Source of the DNA: Candidatus Zixiibacteriota bacterium
GTDB lineage: Bacteria > Zixibacteria > MSB-5A5 > GN15 > JAAZOE01
NCBI GenBank assembly: GCA_030668485.1
Contig: DAOUTW010000005.1
Location: 34,037 to 98,036 of the forward strand
Reading direction: 5' to 3'
Length of the DNA: 64,000 bases
Part shown: positions 8,390 through 16,305 of the stretch, one piece after another
How the letters are laid out: every line of letters begins with the position of its first letter
Numbering within the stretch: position 1 is the stretch's first letter
Made by a program: the position numbers and the translations under genes
The notes under the pieces: generated by a model
Told to the model about the DNA's origin: nothing
Database searches by the model: none
What the model saw: only the letters and a program-made list of their open reading frames with translations

Positions 8390-8886
8390 TGAGTATGATT
8401 CAAGTCCAGATAGACGGCTTGGCGATGGATCTGGTATCCAATTCGCCGGTCGTCATCCTGGCTTCCAAGGAACTGGAAAAAGTGCTTCCGATTTGGATCG
8501 GACATAATGAAGCCTGGGCGATTGCGATGGAGATATCGGGCCTGGGATCCAAAAGACCGTTGACGCACGATCTTTTCAATTCGACCATCGACGCCTTGGG
8601 CGGCAAACTGGAACGGGTGGAGGTTACCGAATTAAAAGAACAGACCTTTTATGCCCGGCTTCAGATTGCTGTTAACGGCAAGCAAGTTCATGTCGATTCA
8701 CGACCGTCCGATTCGATTGCCCTGGCACTCAAGGCCAAATGCCCGATATTTGTCAATGAGGATCTTTTCCAGGTCACCCAGGAAGAGGGCGCTGAGGAAC
8801 AACGTCCTCCGGTGGGTGATCGAGAATCGCTGAAAGACCGCCTAAAAAGAATCGATCCCGAAGATTTCGGCAAATACTCGCTATAG
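8389..8886 (+). CDS. Bifunctional nuclease (BFN/DUF151) family protein
   Basis: 165 residues of the BFN_dom family, members of which have RNase/DNase activity. Family features are VVILASKELEKVLPIWIG, NEAWAIAMEISG, KRPLTHDLFNSTI, RVEVTELKEQTFYARL and the signature DSRPSDSIALALKAKCPIFV. The C-terminal tail DRLKRIDPEDFGKYSL is also common in the family. The start ATG overlaps the rplI stop by one base; a second ATG two codons later is possible. Confidence 0.9.
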   Translation: MSMIQVQIDGLAMDLVSNSPVVILASKELEKVLPIWIGHNEAWAIAMEISGLGSKRPLTHDLFNSTIDALGGKLERVEVTELKEQTFYARLQIAVNGKQVHVDSRPSDSIALALKAKCPIFVNEDLFQVTQEEGAEEQRPPVGDRESLKDRLKRIDPEDFGKYSL

Positions 8887-8980
8887 GAAGCGAACGCTAT
8901 GGGCCATTCAAGGCCTGCTCCGGTCGTAGAAAGGCCGGGTTATGGGTATGTCCGGGAATAGATTTGCATATAAAAATTAG

Positions 8981-9013
8981 AAACGGCGACTGATTACATC
9001 AGCCGCCGTTTTA
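8981..9013 (+). terminator. Terminator of the pth-rplI-BFN operon
   Basis: AACGGCG and CGCCGTT arms with inner pairing around TGATTACATCA, followed by TTTATAAATT. It lies about 95 nt after the BFN gene. A related hairpin core (TGATTACATC between GC-rich arms) occurs at 62193-62214. Confidence 0.65.
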
Positions 9014-9145
9014 TAAATTCTGCCCCAACTTTTATCTACTTCAACAACAACATCTTTTTGGCGGCACCCAAGTCATCAACCTTAATTCTTCAAAATCTAT
9101 TACCTCCAGGGCCGCAAACTCATTGTCAATAAACAGGGTAAATGT

Positions 9146-9910
9146 TTGTCTCCGGTGACCGATAAATGGCATATGGAAACTCCATTTGGAATGCAGGAAT
9201 TTGGAGTCGAAGAACTCCAACAAAGGCAGGAAGTTAAGCCTTCCGTAAAAGAAAAAAAGGGAAAAAAGGGAAAATCGCTCATCCGCGAGTATGCCGAAAC
9301 GATTATTATCGCTCTTCTCGTGGCAGTATTACTCCGGGTTTTTGTTGTCTCCGCCTACCGGGTTTCATCCGGATCGATGGAAGACAGCCTGATGGAGGGC
9401 GATTATATCTTTGTCAACAAGCTGGCCTACAAGATGTCGCCTCCCAAAATCGGTGATGTCGTGGTATTCACCAATCCCTTCGACCCGACGCGCGATTATA
9501 TCAAAAGACTCGTTGCCGCCGAGGGGCAAACGGTGGAATTATTCGATAAGATACTGTATGTCGACGGCCTGGTGGCCGATATTCCGGCCGGGTCGAAGCA
9601 TGTTGACAATAAAATCCTGCCGCAGGTGCTGTCAAATCGCGATAATTTCGGCCCCATGATAGTTCCCGAAGGGCAATATTTCGTCATGGGCGACAATCGC
9701 GACGACAGCCAGGACAGCCGTTTTTGGGGATGTGTCGATAAAAGGCATATAAAAGGGAAGTCTATTTTCGTATATTTCTCCTATGAAGCAGATCCTCAGG
9801 CGCCGGAATGGAAAGCCCCGTATGTCATGGAATTCTTCGAGATTGCCTTTTACAATCTCATCCATTTCCCGAGCCGTCTCAGAATCGACCGGATCGGAAG
9901 CAGTTTCTAA
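9146..9910 (+). CDS. lepB: Signal peptidase I
   Basis: 254-residue type I signal peptidase that removes signal peptides at the outer face of the inner membrane. A basic KEKKGKKGKSLIREYAE segment precedes one membrane anchor (about residues 51-69). Catalytic Ser77 sits in SSGSMEDSL and catalytic Lys120 in RDYIKRLVA; box E is GDNRDDSQDSR. The start is uncertain: TTG at 9146 has AGGG 7 nt upstream, while ATG codons at 9173 and 9191 would shorten the cytosolic leader. This enzyme would process the many secreted proteins in this window. Confidence 0.95.
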   Translation: MSPVTDKWHMETPFGMQEFGVEELQQRQEVKPSVKEKKGKKGKSLIREYAETIIIALLVAVLLRVFVVSAYRVSSGSMEDSLMEGDYIFVNKLAYKMSPPKIGDVVVFTNPFDPTRDYIKRLVAAEGQTVELFDKILYVDGLVADIPAGSKHVDNKILPQVLSNRDNFGPMIVPEGQYFVMGDNRDDSQDSRFWGCVDKRHIKGKSIFVYFSYEADPQAPEWKAPYVMEFFEIAFYNLIHFPSRLRIDRIGSSF

Positions 9911-9938
9911 AAACTTCTTCCGACCCTATCCGGGGGCG

Positions 9939-11075
9939 TTGTCAATTTACACCCATTTTCCGTTCTGCACAAATCTGTGCGCCTATTGCGATTTCTATAA
10001 GGAGCCGTATGCCCGCGATCGGGCCGCCCGCCTTTTTAAGGCAATCGGCTATGAAGCCGAAATGGTGTTCTCGGTTCTGGGACACGAACCGATCGATGTC
10101 GCCTCGATCTATATCGGCGGTGGCACCCCTTCTCTGCTCGACCCGCAGCTACTCGAAGATTGGGTCCGGTCGGTCGGATCTTATACTCATTTTCTGCCCG
10201 ATTATGAATTTTCCATCGAGGTCAACCCGGAAAGCCTGACGAGCGAATTTGCACAGCGGAGTTTCGGGGCGGGAGTCAACCGAATAATTATCGGCGCCCA
10301 ATCGTTTTTGGTCAAATCGCTCAAGTTGCTAAACCGGAAACAAACGACCAAAGACATTTATAGAGCTTTTTACCGTGCCCGGTCGGCCGGTTATGAAAAT
10401 ATCGCCGCCGATCTGATTTTCGGACTGCCGGCGCAAACGATGAAATCTCTCAAGGCCGATATCGAGCGACTGATCGACCTGGAACCGGCCCATATATCGT
10501 TTTATGAGCTAACTGTCGAGGAAGGCACTCGTCTGGCCGAACAGGTTGCATCGGGGGAGATCAAGCTACCCACGGAGGAAAAATCGGCTGAAATGTATGG
10601 TTTCGGCGCTCACCTGCTGATTGATCGCAAATATCGGCGGTACGAAGTATCGAGTTTTGCCCGGGATGGCCGTCGCAGCCGACACAATTATGCCTACTGG
10701 ACCGGAGCACCATATATCGGCCTCGGACCCTCGGCGCATGGCTATATCAACAATGTCCGCTATGGTAATACGGCCGATATCGACCGATATATCGAGACCG
10801 TCGAAGCCGGTTATTTGCCGATCGCTTTCGCCGAGGATTTGAACGATGATCAGCGGTTGATGGAAACCGTAATGCTATCATTGCGAACCAACGAAGGTCT
10901 CGATCAGCAAAAGCTGGTCAATCGATTTGGCGACACCGCCGGCAGGGTCATCGATAATCCCATAGTGAAGCAATATATTAAATCCGGCCATATAATCGAC
11001 GACAGTGGATTTTTGCGCCTGACCGACTCCGGCTTTCTCCTGGCCGACAAAATTATCCTCGATTTGATAGCATAA
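9939..11075 (+). CDS. hemW: Radical SAM protein HemW (HemN-like; heme chaperone or coproporphyrinogen oxidase-like)
   Basis: 378 residues from a TTG at 9939, which yields the family-typical start with SIYTHFPFCTNLCAYCDF; Cys10, Cys14 and Cys17 bind the 4Fe-4S cluster. Next come YIGGGTPSLLD, EVNPESLT, NRIIIGAQSF and ADLIFGLPAQT, then ISFYELTVEEGT. An open frame extends back to 9783 inside lepB, but those residues are not family-like, and GGGGG precedes the TTG. HemW proteins are thought to deliver heme rather than oxidise coproporphyrinogen; sequence alone cannot separate the two. It lies 28 nt after lepB. Confidence 0.92.
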   Translation: MSIYTHFPFCTNLCAYCDFYKEPYARDRAARLFKAIGYEAEMVFSVLGHEPIDVASIYIGGGTPSLLDPQLLEDWVRSVGSYTHFLPDYEFSIEVNPESLTSEFAQRSFGAGVNRIIIGAQSFLVKSLKLLNRKQTTKDIYRAFYRARSAGYENIAADLIFGLPAQTMKSLKADIERLIDLEPAHISFYELTVEEGTRLAEQVASGEIKLPTEEKSAEMYGFGAHLLIDRKYRRYEVSSFARDGRRSRHNYAYWTGAPYIGLGPSAHGYINNVRYGNTADIDRYIETVEAGYLPIAFAEDLNDDQRLMETVMLSLRTNEGLDQQKLVNRFGDTAGRVIDNPIVKQYIKSGHIIDDSGFLRLTDSGFLLADKIILDLIA

Positions 11076-11090
11076 GTGATTATATCAAAA

Positions 11091-11146
11091 AGGGCGGCCC
11101 GAATTTAATCAGGCCACCCTCCAACCTTAATAAACAAAGGTTTTTT
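11091..11146 (+). terminator. Tandem hairpins after hemW
   Basis: First hairpin 11091-11120 (AGGGCGGCC with GGCCACCCT); second 11123-11146 (AACCTT with AAGGTT) followed by six T. Together they probably end the lepB-hemW transcript and shield it from the convergent lipoprotein gene. Confidence 0.7.
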
Positions 11147-11158
11147 GAAATTAGAAAA

Positions 11159-12319
11159 TTATTGCAATTCGTAATTGGTTAATTCAAAAACCTCTTCGGT
11201 ATTGAAAGTGCCCAGCGTATCTCCAAACTCGTTGACCATCATAATATCAGAAAAGAAATAGGTCCTTTTAACGTAACCGGAATCGCAAATATAATCGTAA
11301 CCTTCGATCCAATCATCCCACTGGTCGTCATCGTCGATATCCCAGAACCACCTTATCTTGAAACAATCAAAATTGCCTGCAGGAACGGTGACATTTTCCG
11401 TTGACAAGACGGTCTTTCCCATATCCCATGCATCACCCAGGTCGGCGCTTCGGTATAACCAGTCCTGGCCCACCTCAAGAGGATATTTCAGATCCTGAAT
11501 CGAATGCTGCTCATATATAATTGAATCGGCATTTTTCGATGCCGGTTTTATTTCATTGCGAAAAGCCGCACTCAATTCCCTCAGACTTGTATATTGTTGA
11601 CCTCCGAATTCAAGGAAAATACCCTGAGGGAGCTCCTTTTTGGGCGGGCCAACCCATCCGGGATTGTCATACGCATGGACAAACATGCCCTCAACAGTGT
11701 TAGTACGATAATGATAGCCCACGCCTTGATCCTGACCCTCCGTCCAGTCGGTTTGGAAAACATAAGTTTCAAGAGAATCATTCAAGGTGTCAAGTTCGGT
11801 TATTTCTGTTATCCCGGTGACGGTATAATCCCAGTCGAACATATTTTCCAGACTATCCGGTTCGAAATCATAAGAAGTGCCGTTGAGCTCGTACGTCCAG
11901 GTATTGCCAATGACGACAGGAAAACTGAAAGTAAAGGCTGTATTGAATTTCCATACTGCCGATACGACCGAATCCTCACCTTCCGGATGTGCCGTTATTT
12001 TCCAGTAATAAACGGTTTCTCCGTAAAGCGGGCCGATGTCATAGGCGGTATCGGTTATCATGGAATCGATAAGCGGCGGTGGATTATCTGTACCGAAATA
12101 GATGTTAAAGTAATCGGTGATGGAATCAAAATTCGAATAAGACCATTTAAGCGATGTCATAACCGGAACGTCACCGGCATTGATGGCCGGATCGGGATTA
12201 ACGGGAACCGGCGGCCCAGGAATAAACGGATTGTGATCATCACTGCACCCCAGGACAAAGATCATTCCGATAATCAAAACAAAGCAAACCATCGTAATAT
12301 GGCGCACCGTAAAAAACAT
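11159..12319 (-). CDS. Secreted lipoprotein with fibronectin type III-like domain
   Basis: 386 residues. The N-terminus is a lipoprotein signal with a hydrophobic stretch ending in FVLGC, Cys25 being the lipidated residue. After a Pro-rich linker (NPFIPGPPVPVNPDP), residues about 50-130 form a fibronectin-like module with SLKWSYSN and YYWKITAHPEG motifs. The rest is a beta-rich domain starting VVIGNTWTYEL, repeated again as VGQDWLYRS, a pattern seen in uncharacterised surface lipoproteins. AGGAGG precedes the ATG. Likely anchored to the outer membrane; function unknown. Confidence 0.8.
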   Translation of the reverse strand: MFFTVRHITMVCFVLIIGMIFVLGCSDDHNPFIPGPPVPVNPDPAINAGDVPVMTSLKWSYSNFDSITDYFNIYFGTDNPPPLIDSMITDTAYDIGPLYGETVYYWKITAHPEGEDSVVSAVWKFNTAFTFSFPVVIGNTWTYELNGTSYDFEPDSLENMFDWDYTVTGITEITELDTLNDSLETYVFQTDWTEGQDQGVGYHYRTNTVEGMFVHAYDNPGWVGPPKKELPQGIFLEFGGQQYTSLRELSAAFRNEIKPASKNADSIIYEQHSIQDLKYPLEVGQDWLYRSADLGDAWDMGKTVLSTENVTVPAGNFDCFKIRWFWDIDDDDQWDDWIEGYDYICDSGYVKRTYFFSDIMMVNEFGDTLGTFNTEEVFELTNYELQ

Positions 12320-12459
12320 AAAAGTACCCTCCTGTAAAAAAGCCCGGTTTTAATAAATTACTGTGTTGTGTGTGTGTTAAAAAATAATATAACAGGCCAA
12401 ATTGCTCTGTCAAGGGCGGTGGCGGAAAATCTATTATAGTTATATAATAGATTTGCGAG

Positions 12460-13191
12460 TTATACCGGCCTCAGGATGTATATGGCCCAACCCAGATATT
12501 CCCGCCCGAAGCGAAAATAATCATCCTGAGTTTTCCGAAACCATTCGATCACCGCCTGTCGGTCGGGATGATTTTTGTTTTCCTCCAGCCACGCAGTCAA
12601 ACCTTCCCAGTTGGTCGCTTCATACCGCGCCCAGTCGTCATCATTGGCGCGAATCATATAACCGATATCGAATCCTTCTTCGATAGATATCTGCATCAAC
12701 TCCGTTTCGGTATGCACGCCTTTCGCTTCGGTGTACTCCGGAGGGACATCCTTTGTCAGCAGATAAGGCTCACCTATCAAAAGCCTGCCGCCCGGTTTGA
12801 TCGTTTCTCGCATTGCCTGAATGGTGGGGCGGTAACCGTTCCATATAAACGAGGCTCCCAGACATACGGCAAAATCGAAGCTGTGCTTTTCTACTTCATA
12901 TTCAGCCCCTTTGCCCTCGACAATTTCAATTCTGTCAGCCAATCCTCGATCCCTGACTTTTTGTCGCGCCCGTTCAACGGCGTACGGGCGGAAATCGATA
13001 CCGATACCGGATATCCCAAAATGTTTAGCCCATAAAACCAATGGTTCGGCAAAACCGCAGCCGTAGTCGATAATTCGGCTTCCTTTTTTAAGCCCCAGAT
13101 GTTTCCCCGCCTCGATAATCTTCTCCGGCGACGAGGGATTTATCAATTCCATATCCCGTTCGGCTAAATCGTAAAACTCATACCATTCCAT
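12460..13191 (-). CDS. Class I SAM-dependent methyltransferase
   Basis: 243 residues. Motif I is RIIDYGCGFAEPLVLWA, the acidic end of strand beta2 is GIGIDFRPYAVERA, and the later FDFAVCLGASFIW and IKPGGRLLIGEPYLL fit motifs post-I and III of small-molecule methyltransferases. The C-terminal half contains a long amphipathic region (DDDWARYEATNWEGL). The ATG at 13191 is preferred over a GTG five codons upstream because GGGAG lies at the right distance. It stands alone between two lipoprotein genes, so the substrate cannot be guessed. Confidence 0.88.
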   Translation of the reverse strand: MEWYEFYDLAERDMELINPSSPEKIIEAGKHLGLKKGSRIIDYGCGFAEPLVLWAKHFGISGIGIDFRPYAVERARQKVRDRGLADRIEIVEGKGAEYEVEKHSFDFAVCLGASFIWNGYRPTIQAMRETIKPGGRLLIGEPYLLTKDVPPEYTEAKGVHTETELMQISIEEGFDIGYMIRANDDDWARYEATNWEGLTAWLEENKNHPDRQAVIEWFRKTQDDYFRFGREYLGWAIYILRPV

Positions 13192-13331
13192 TTGGTGTGC
13201 TCCCACGCAATATGATTATGTGCCGCGTTATCTGATGAATTGAAAAGTAAATGAATAAAACTCAAATGTCAAATAATTATTTTTGAATGATAACATCCGA
13301 AGGAAATGGACGAGTGCTCCTGCTATTAATG

Positions 13332-14213
13332 CTAAAACCCTTCCTTCTTCAACTTCTTCAGCCAAAATTCTGCTCGTTCGGATATGATTGGATTGTCCGG
13401 AAATTTATCCAGAAGATATTCCATATATTCGACGGCGCCGGTTTTGTCTTTCAGGGTTCCGTAGTTTTCAATTAGATGAAAAAATGCCCATTTTAAGTCA
13501 GGTGAGTGAGGATAATTTTCTATTAGCGTCTGGCAGGCTCCAATCAATGACAAGCGACTTTCGGCAGCATTTGACATCACAATAGCCGAATATAAAGCTT
13601 TAGGCGCATAAACACTTTCAGGGTATTTTGCCGCGAGCTCAAGATAAAGATGATATGATTTTCGGCGGCTTTTTTTCTTTTCTTCCTGGGATACACCTTC
13701 CCAATGCAGGCTGTCCGCGTGACGGAAAAGTAGATAAGCTTCCTTTTCCATACCCGTTGGATCAATTATGGTTATTACCAATTCGTTTGATTTTACATTA
13801 TCCAGACATTCGGGATATACAGCATCCTTCGGAATTTCCATGAAACATGTATAAATGCCCGGAAAATTTACATTGTATCGATCTCCGACCTCCTCAAAAT
13901 CAACATATGATGTCCCTGGTGCTATGGTATCGCCTCCGAAAATGTATGATAACCACAAGGTATTAGGACGTTTATTTCCACTATCGTCACATATGTCAAA
14001 ATACTGATCGAATGCATAAAAAGTCGTGGCCATTGAGTCGTAAGATATATTCATAATTTCATAATGTATCACAATTTGTTCAAGAGGATAATATTGTTCT
14101 TGATCCGCCCAAATTCGAACCTCCAAGCAATTGTTCGATGATGTACATTGAAGATTTAATATAATCAGAATGGAGATTAACAACATAAACAATAAATGGC
14201 TTTTGCCCAACAC
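13332..14213 (-). CDS. Lipoprotein with C-terminal TPR-like repeats
   Basis: 293 residues from a GTG at 14213 with GGGGGAAG upstream. The signal stretch ends in ILNLQC, so Cys23 is probably lipidated. Residues about 30-150 look like an Ig-like beta domain. Residues about 190-293 are alpha-helical with tetratricopeptide-like wording (YLELAAKYPESVYAPKAL, TLIENYPHSPDLKWA, MEYLLDKFPDNPIISE), resembling YbgF/BamD-type repeats. The gene is AT-richer than its neighbours. Likely a periplasm-facing, lipid-anchored adaptor; no partner is evident. Confidence 0.75.
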   Translation of the reverse strand: MLGKSHLLFMLLISILIILNLQCTSSNNCLEVRIWADQEQYYPLEQIVIHYEIMNISYDSMATTFYAFDQYFDICDDSGNKRPNTLWLSYIFGGDTIAPGTSYVDFEEVGDRYNVNFPGIYTCFMEIPKDAVYPECLDNVKSNELVITIIDPTGMEKEAYLLFRHADSLHWEGVSQEEKKKSRRKSYHLYLELAAKYPESVYAPKALYSAIVMSNAAESRLSLIGACQTLIENYPHSPDLKWAFFHLIENYGTLKDKTGAVEYMEYLLDKFPDNPIISERAEFWLKKLKKEGF

Positions 14214-14284
14214 AATGCTTCCCCCATGATTATATCATAATATAGTGATTATATATATTGCGTCAATATCTTAATCGTCGAAAA

Positions 14285-15061
14285 TTACCCAGTGTGCGGA
14301 TAAAAGGCTCTGATGTTCAATCCTGTTTTCTGTCGGCCCCGTTCGGCGATTGTCTCGAGTTTATCCGGCGGCACCAGCCTTAGCTCTGTCTTTGGCACCG
14401 GGCGGTCAATCGAATAAAGATGCACCTCAAGTGGATTGATCTCGATCAGATGATTGAAATAAACCTCCAGTTCATCATCATCGATATTGCCGGGCGATCC
14501 ATCGACAATCAACGACTGAACCAAAATATTATCCAGCGCATAAAGCTGTTTGATAATTCCTTCAAAACCAATCCCCTCGGCCGGGCGATTGATTGCTTTA
14601 AAGATTTGTTCCGTACCGGCATCGAGTTTAAACATCGGGTAATCTATTTTAGTAATAACCTCCCGCACTCCCGGTAATGTCAGGCCGCTCGAATTGGACA
14701 GCAGACCAATTTTAACAGCCGGCCGATACTTGTCACGCAAGCGCACCACATCATCAACCAACCGAGGAAATTCCGGATACAAAGTCGGCTCACCGTTTCC
14801 TGAAAAGGTGATGTAGCTGAACTCCGTCGAAGACTGCATTGCCTCTTTGATAGCGGCAACCACCTTATCCCTCGTGGGAAGATCGTCCGCGAATGGCTCG
14901 AAAGTTGCGGCATGTTTTTTGGTCCAGCCATAATGGCAATAGACACAGTTGAACGAGCAGAGTTTATATTTTCCGGGCATCAGGTTTATTCCCAGCGATT
15001 TCCCCAGTCGCCGAGAATTGACCGGTCCGTAGATAATTCCGGGTTGAAGCGATAACATCAT
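14285..15061 (-). CDS. Radical SAM protein (COG0731 type)
   Basis: 258 residues. The start GPVNSRRLGKSLGINLMP followed by LCSFNCVYCHYG is diagnostic of the COG0731 branch of radical SAM enzymes; the Cys-x3-Cys-x2-Cys triad binds the 4Fe-4S cluster. Downstream, YITFSGNGEPTLYPEFP and LLSNSSG are the SAM-binding glycine-rich segments. The group is related to wyosine-synthesis enzymes but bacterial members have no settled substrate. GGAGG precedes two adjacent ATGs. It follows the zinc-ribbon membrane protein by 25 nt, suggesting one transcript. Confidence 0.88.
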   Translation of the reverse strand: MMLSLQPGIIYGPVNSRRLGKSLGINLMPGKYKLCSFNCVYCHYGWTKKHAATFEPFADDLPTRDKVVAAIKEAMQSSTEFSYITFSGNGEPTLYPEFPRLVDDVVRLRDKYRPAVKIGLLSNSSGLTLPGVREVITKIDYPMFKLDAGTEQIFKAINRPAEGIGFEGIIKQLYALDNILVQSLIVDGSPGNIDDDELEVYFNHLIEINPLEVHLYSIDRPVPKTELRLVPPDKLETIAERGRQKTGLNIRAFYPHTG

Positions 15062-15086
15062 CGTATGCCTCCGGGATAATTCGGCA

Positions 15087-15731
15087 TTATAACTGCATCA
15101 GAATAGTCCGCTGCATCCAGATGGCAAGAAGAAGGAAGACGATCACAAACAAACTGACAAAAAGATAAATACGGCTCCGGTAACCGTGGCGGAGAGCATA
15201 CAGGCAAAAAGTCAGTTGAAGGACCGGAAGAATAAATGTTACCAGGGGGATTTTCAAAACAGTCCAGTAAGAAACTCCAGCCGCCGCTCCGGGCCAGGCC
15301 CAAAATGTATATACCCACAAGCCTGTATATATTATTAGTACAAAAACTATTTGCACCGTCAAAGACCCGCTTTTTTGCACTGGAGCCGTTTCGAATTTAT
15401 CTATTGCAGCCGGCCCCTGCCGGACCTGGCTGCGCTCAATTTCTTCACACCATGAACTTGCTCCACATTGCGGACAGCGAAGCATCTTCACGCCACTCAG
15501 ATGAGGACTCAGAAAATCCGTGATCGGACCTATAGCAAAAGTATGCCGACACTCAAGGCATTGATATCCGGTATGATTGGCGTGCCAGCGCACCAGAAAA
15601 AAGGTCAAAACTAAAACCGCCGCAATCACCACTATCGGCAAGCCGCTGAAGTCCCACAATTGCGGTAATATGAAAAGAGCCAGCGCGATTGCCACCACTG
15701 TCACTAATCGGATAACCAAATTCGTCTTCAT
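15087..15731 (-). CDS. Membrane protein with an internal zinc ribbon
   Basis: 214 residues. Two membrane helices (about 7-48) are followed by a soluble segment with CLEC (58-61) and CPQC (about 84-87), a four-cysteine zinc ribbon, then an acidic linker and three more helices (about 123-210). GGGGAG precedes the ATG. No family assigned. The short gap to the downstream radical SAM gene suggests co-transcription, but a shared job is only an inference. Confidence 0.7.
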   Translation of the reverse strand: MKTNLVIRLVTVVAIALALFILPQLWDFSGLPIVVIAAVLVLTFFLVRWHANHTGYQCLECRHTFAIGPITDFLSPHLSGVKMLRCPQCGASSWCEEIERSQVRQGPAAIDKFETAPVQKSGSLTVQIVFVLIIYTGLWVYTFWAWPGAAAGVSYWTVLKIPLVTFILPVLQLTFCLYALRHGYRSRIYLFVSLFVIVFLLLAIWMQRTILMQL

Positions 15732-15842
15732 TCACTCCCCCGCCATCAGTAAGCCGGGCTATTGGTTAAAGCGATAGCAATATCGGAGGGTTGAGGGTCA
15801 TGGTCAAGGATTAATGAGTCGGGTATCTGGTGAGTCCAAAAA

Positions 15843-15872
15843 GGAAACCCTGCCGGGGAAAGCAGGGTTTCT
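15843..15872 (-). terminator. Strong hairpin with T tract on the minus strand
   Basis: GAAACCCTGC paired with GCAGGGTTTC. On the minus strand it is followed by CTTTTTGG. No annotated minus-strand gene lies just upstream of it, so it may end an unannotated transcript. Confidence 0.6.
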
Positions 15873-16174
15873 TAGATCGATTGGTAAGTTGGCAAGCGAG
15901 TATGTTTTGACCTGAAATAGTATGGTCTGCAAATTTTCTGCCGAAACTGATCGCATCCGGTAAGCAATTTGGAGACAAGGGGAAGCGTCCGGTCGAGATA
16001 TTTATCGCATTGGAGCATGCGACCAAAATGTCCACTGTGTGAACATCAGCACTGAGGTCAGTTGGTTGGTAAACTTTGGCAATCTGAAATGTGACAAGAG
16101 GTTTGGCATATATAACGACCGTCGGAAAACCTGACACGGGATCTTATCTTATTGTCCGACAAGTAATAAAGAAA

Positions 16175-16201
16175 TTGACAGAATGGTAGTGTGACTATAT
16201 T
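16175..16201 (+). promoter_or_regulatory. Candidate promoter of the DASS transporter
   Basis: TTGACA at 16175-16180 and TATATT at 16196-16201, a 15-nt spacer (short). About 105 nt upstream of the transporter start. Confidence 0.35.
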
Positions 16202-16227
16202 GCGACAATCGAATCGTGTGTTGAATT

Positions 16228-16256
16228 TTTCAAGCTAATTTGTAATTTGCTTGAAA
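16228..16256. promoter_or_regulatory. Inverted repeat upstream of the DASS transporter
   Basis: TTTCAAGC and GCTTGAAA separated by 13 nt, centred about 65 nt before the start codon. A dyad of this kind could be an operator; no binding protein can be named. Confidence 0.4.
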
Positions 16257-16305
16257 TAAGATAGCTTGCTTCAATCGACTTCTTAGATTAAAATGATATT
16301 ACCCT

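Larger units (their letters stand above)
15732..16305. other. Long intergenic region with hairpins but no supported gene
   Basis: 574 bp upstream of the DASS transporter. A strong hairpin lies at 15843-15872 and an inverted repeat at 16228-16256. The only long frame (minus, 15811-16137) runs through the terminator hairpin, has no recognisable motif and lacks a convincing start, so I do not call it. A decayed gene or a small RNA ending at the hairpin is possible. Confidence 0.5.

Noticed and set aside
8899..8961. 20-codon frame starting ATGGGCC after the BFN gene
   Set aside because: Too short to judge, no clear ribosome site, no similarity recognised.
15811..16137. 108-codon minus-strand frame before the DASS transporter
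   Set aside because: It reads through a strong terminator hairpin and has no recognisable motif or ribosome site; kept only as an unexplained region.
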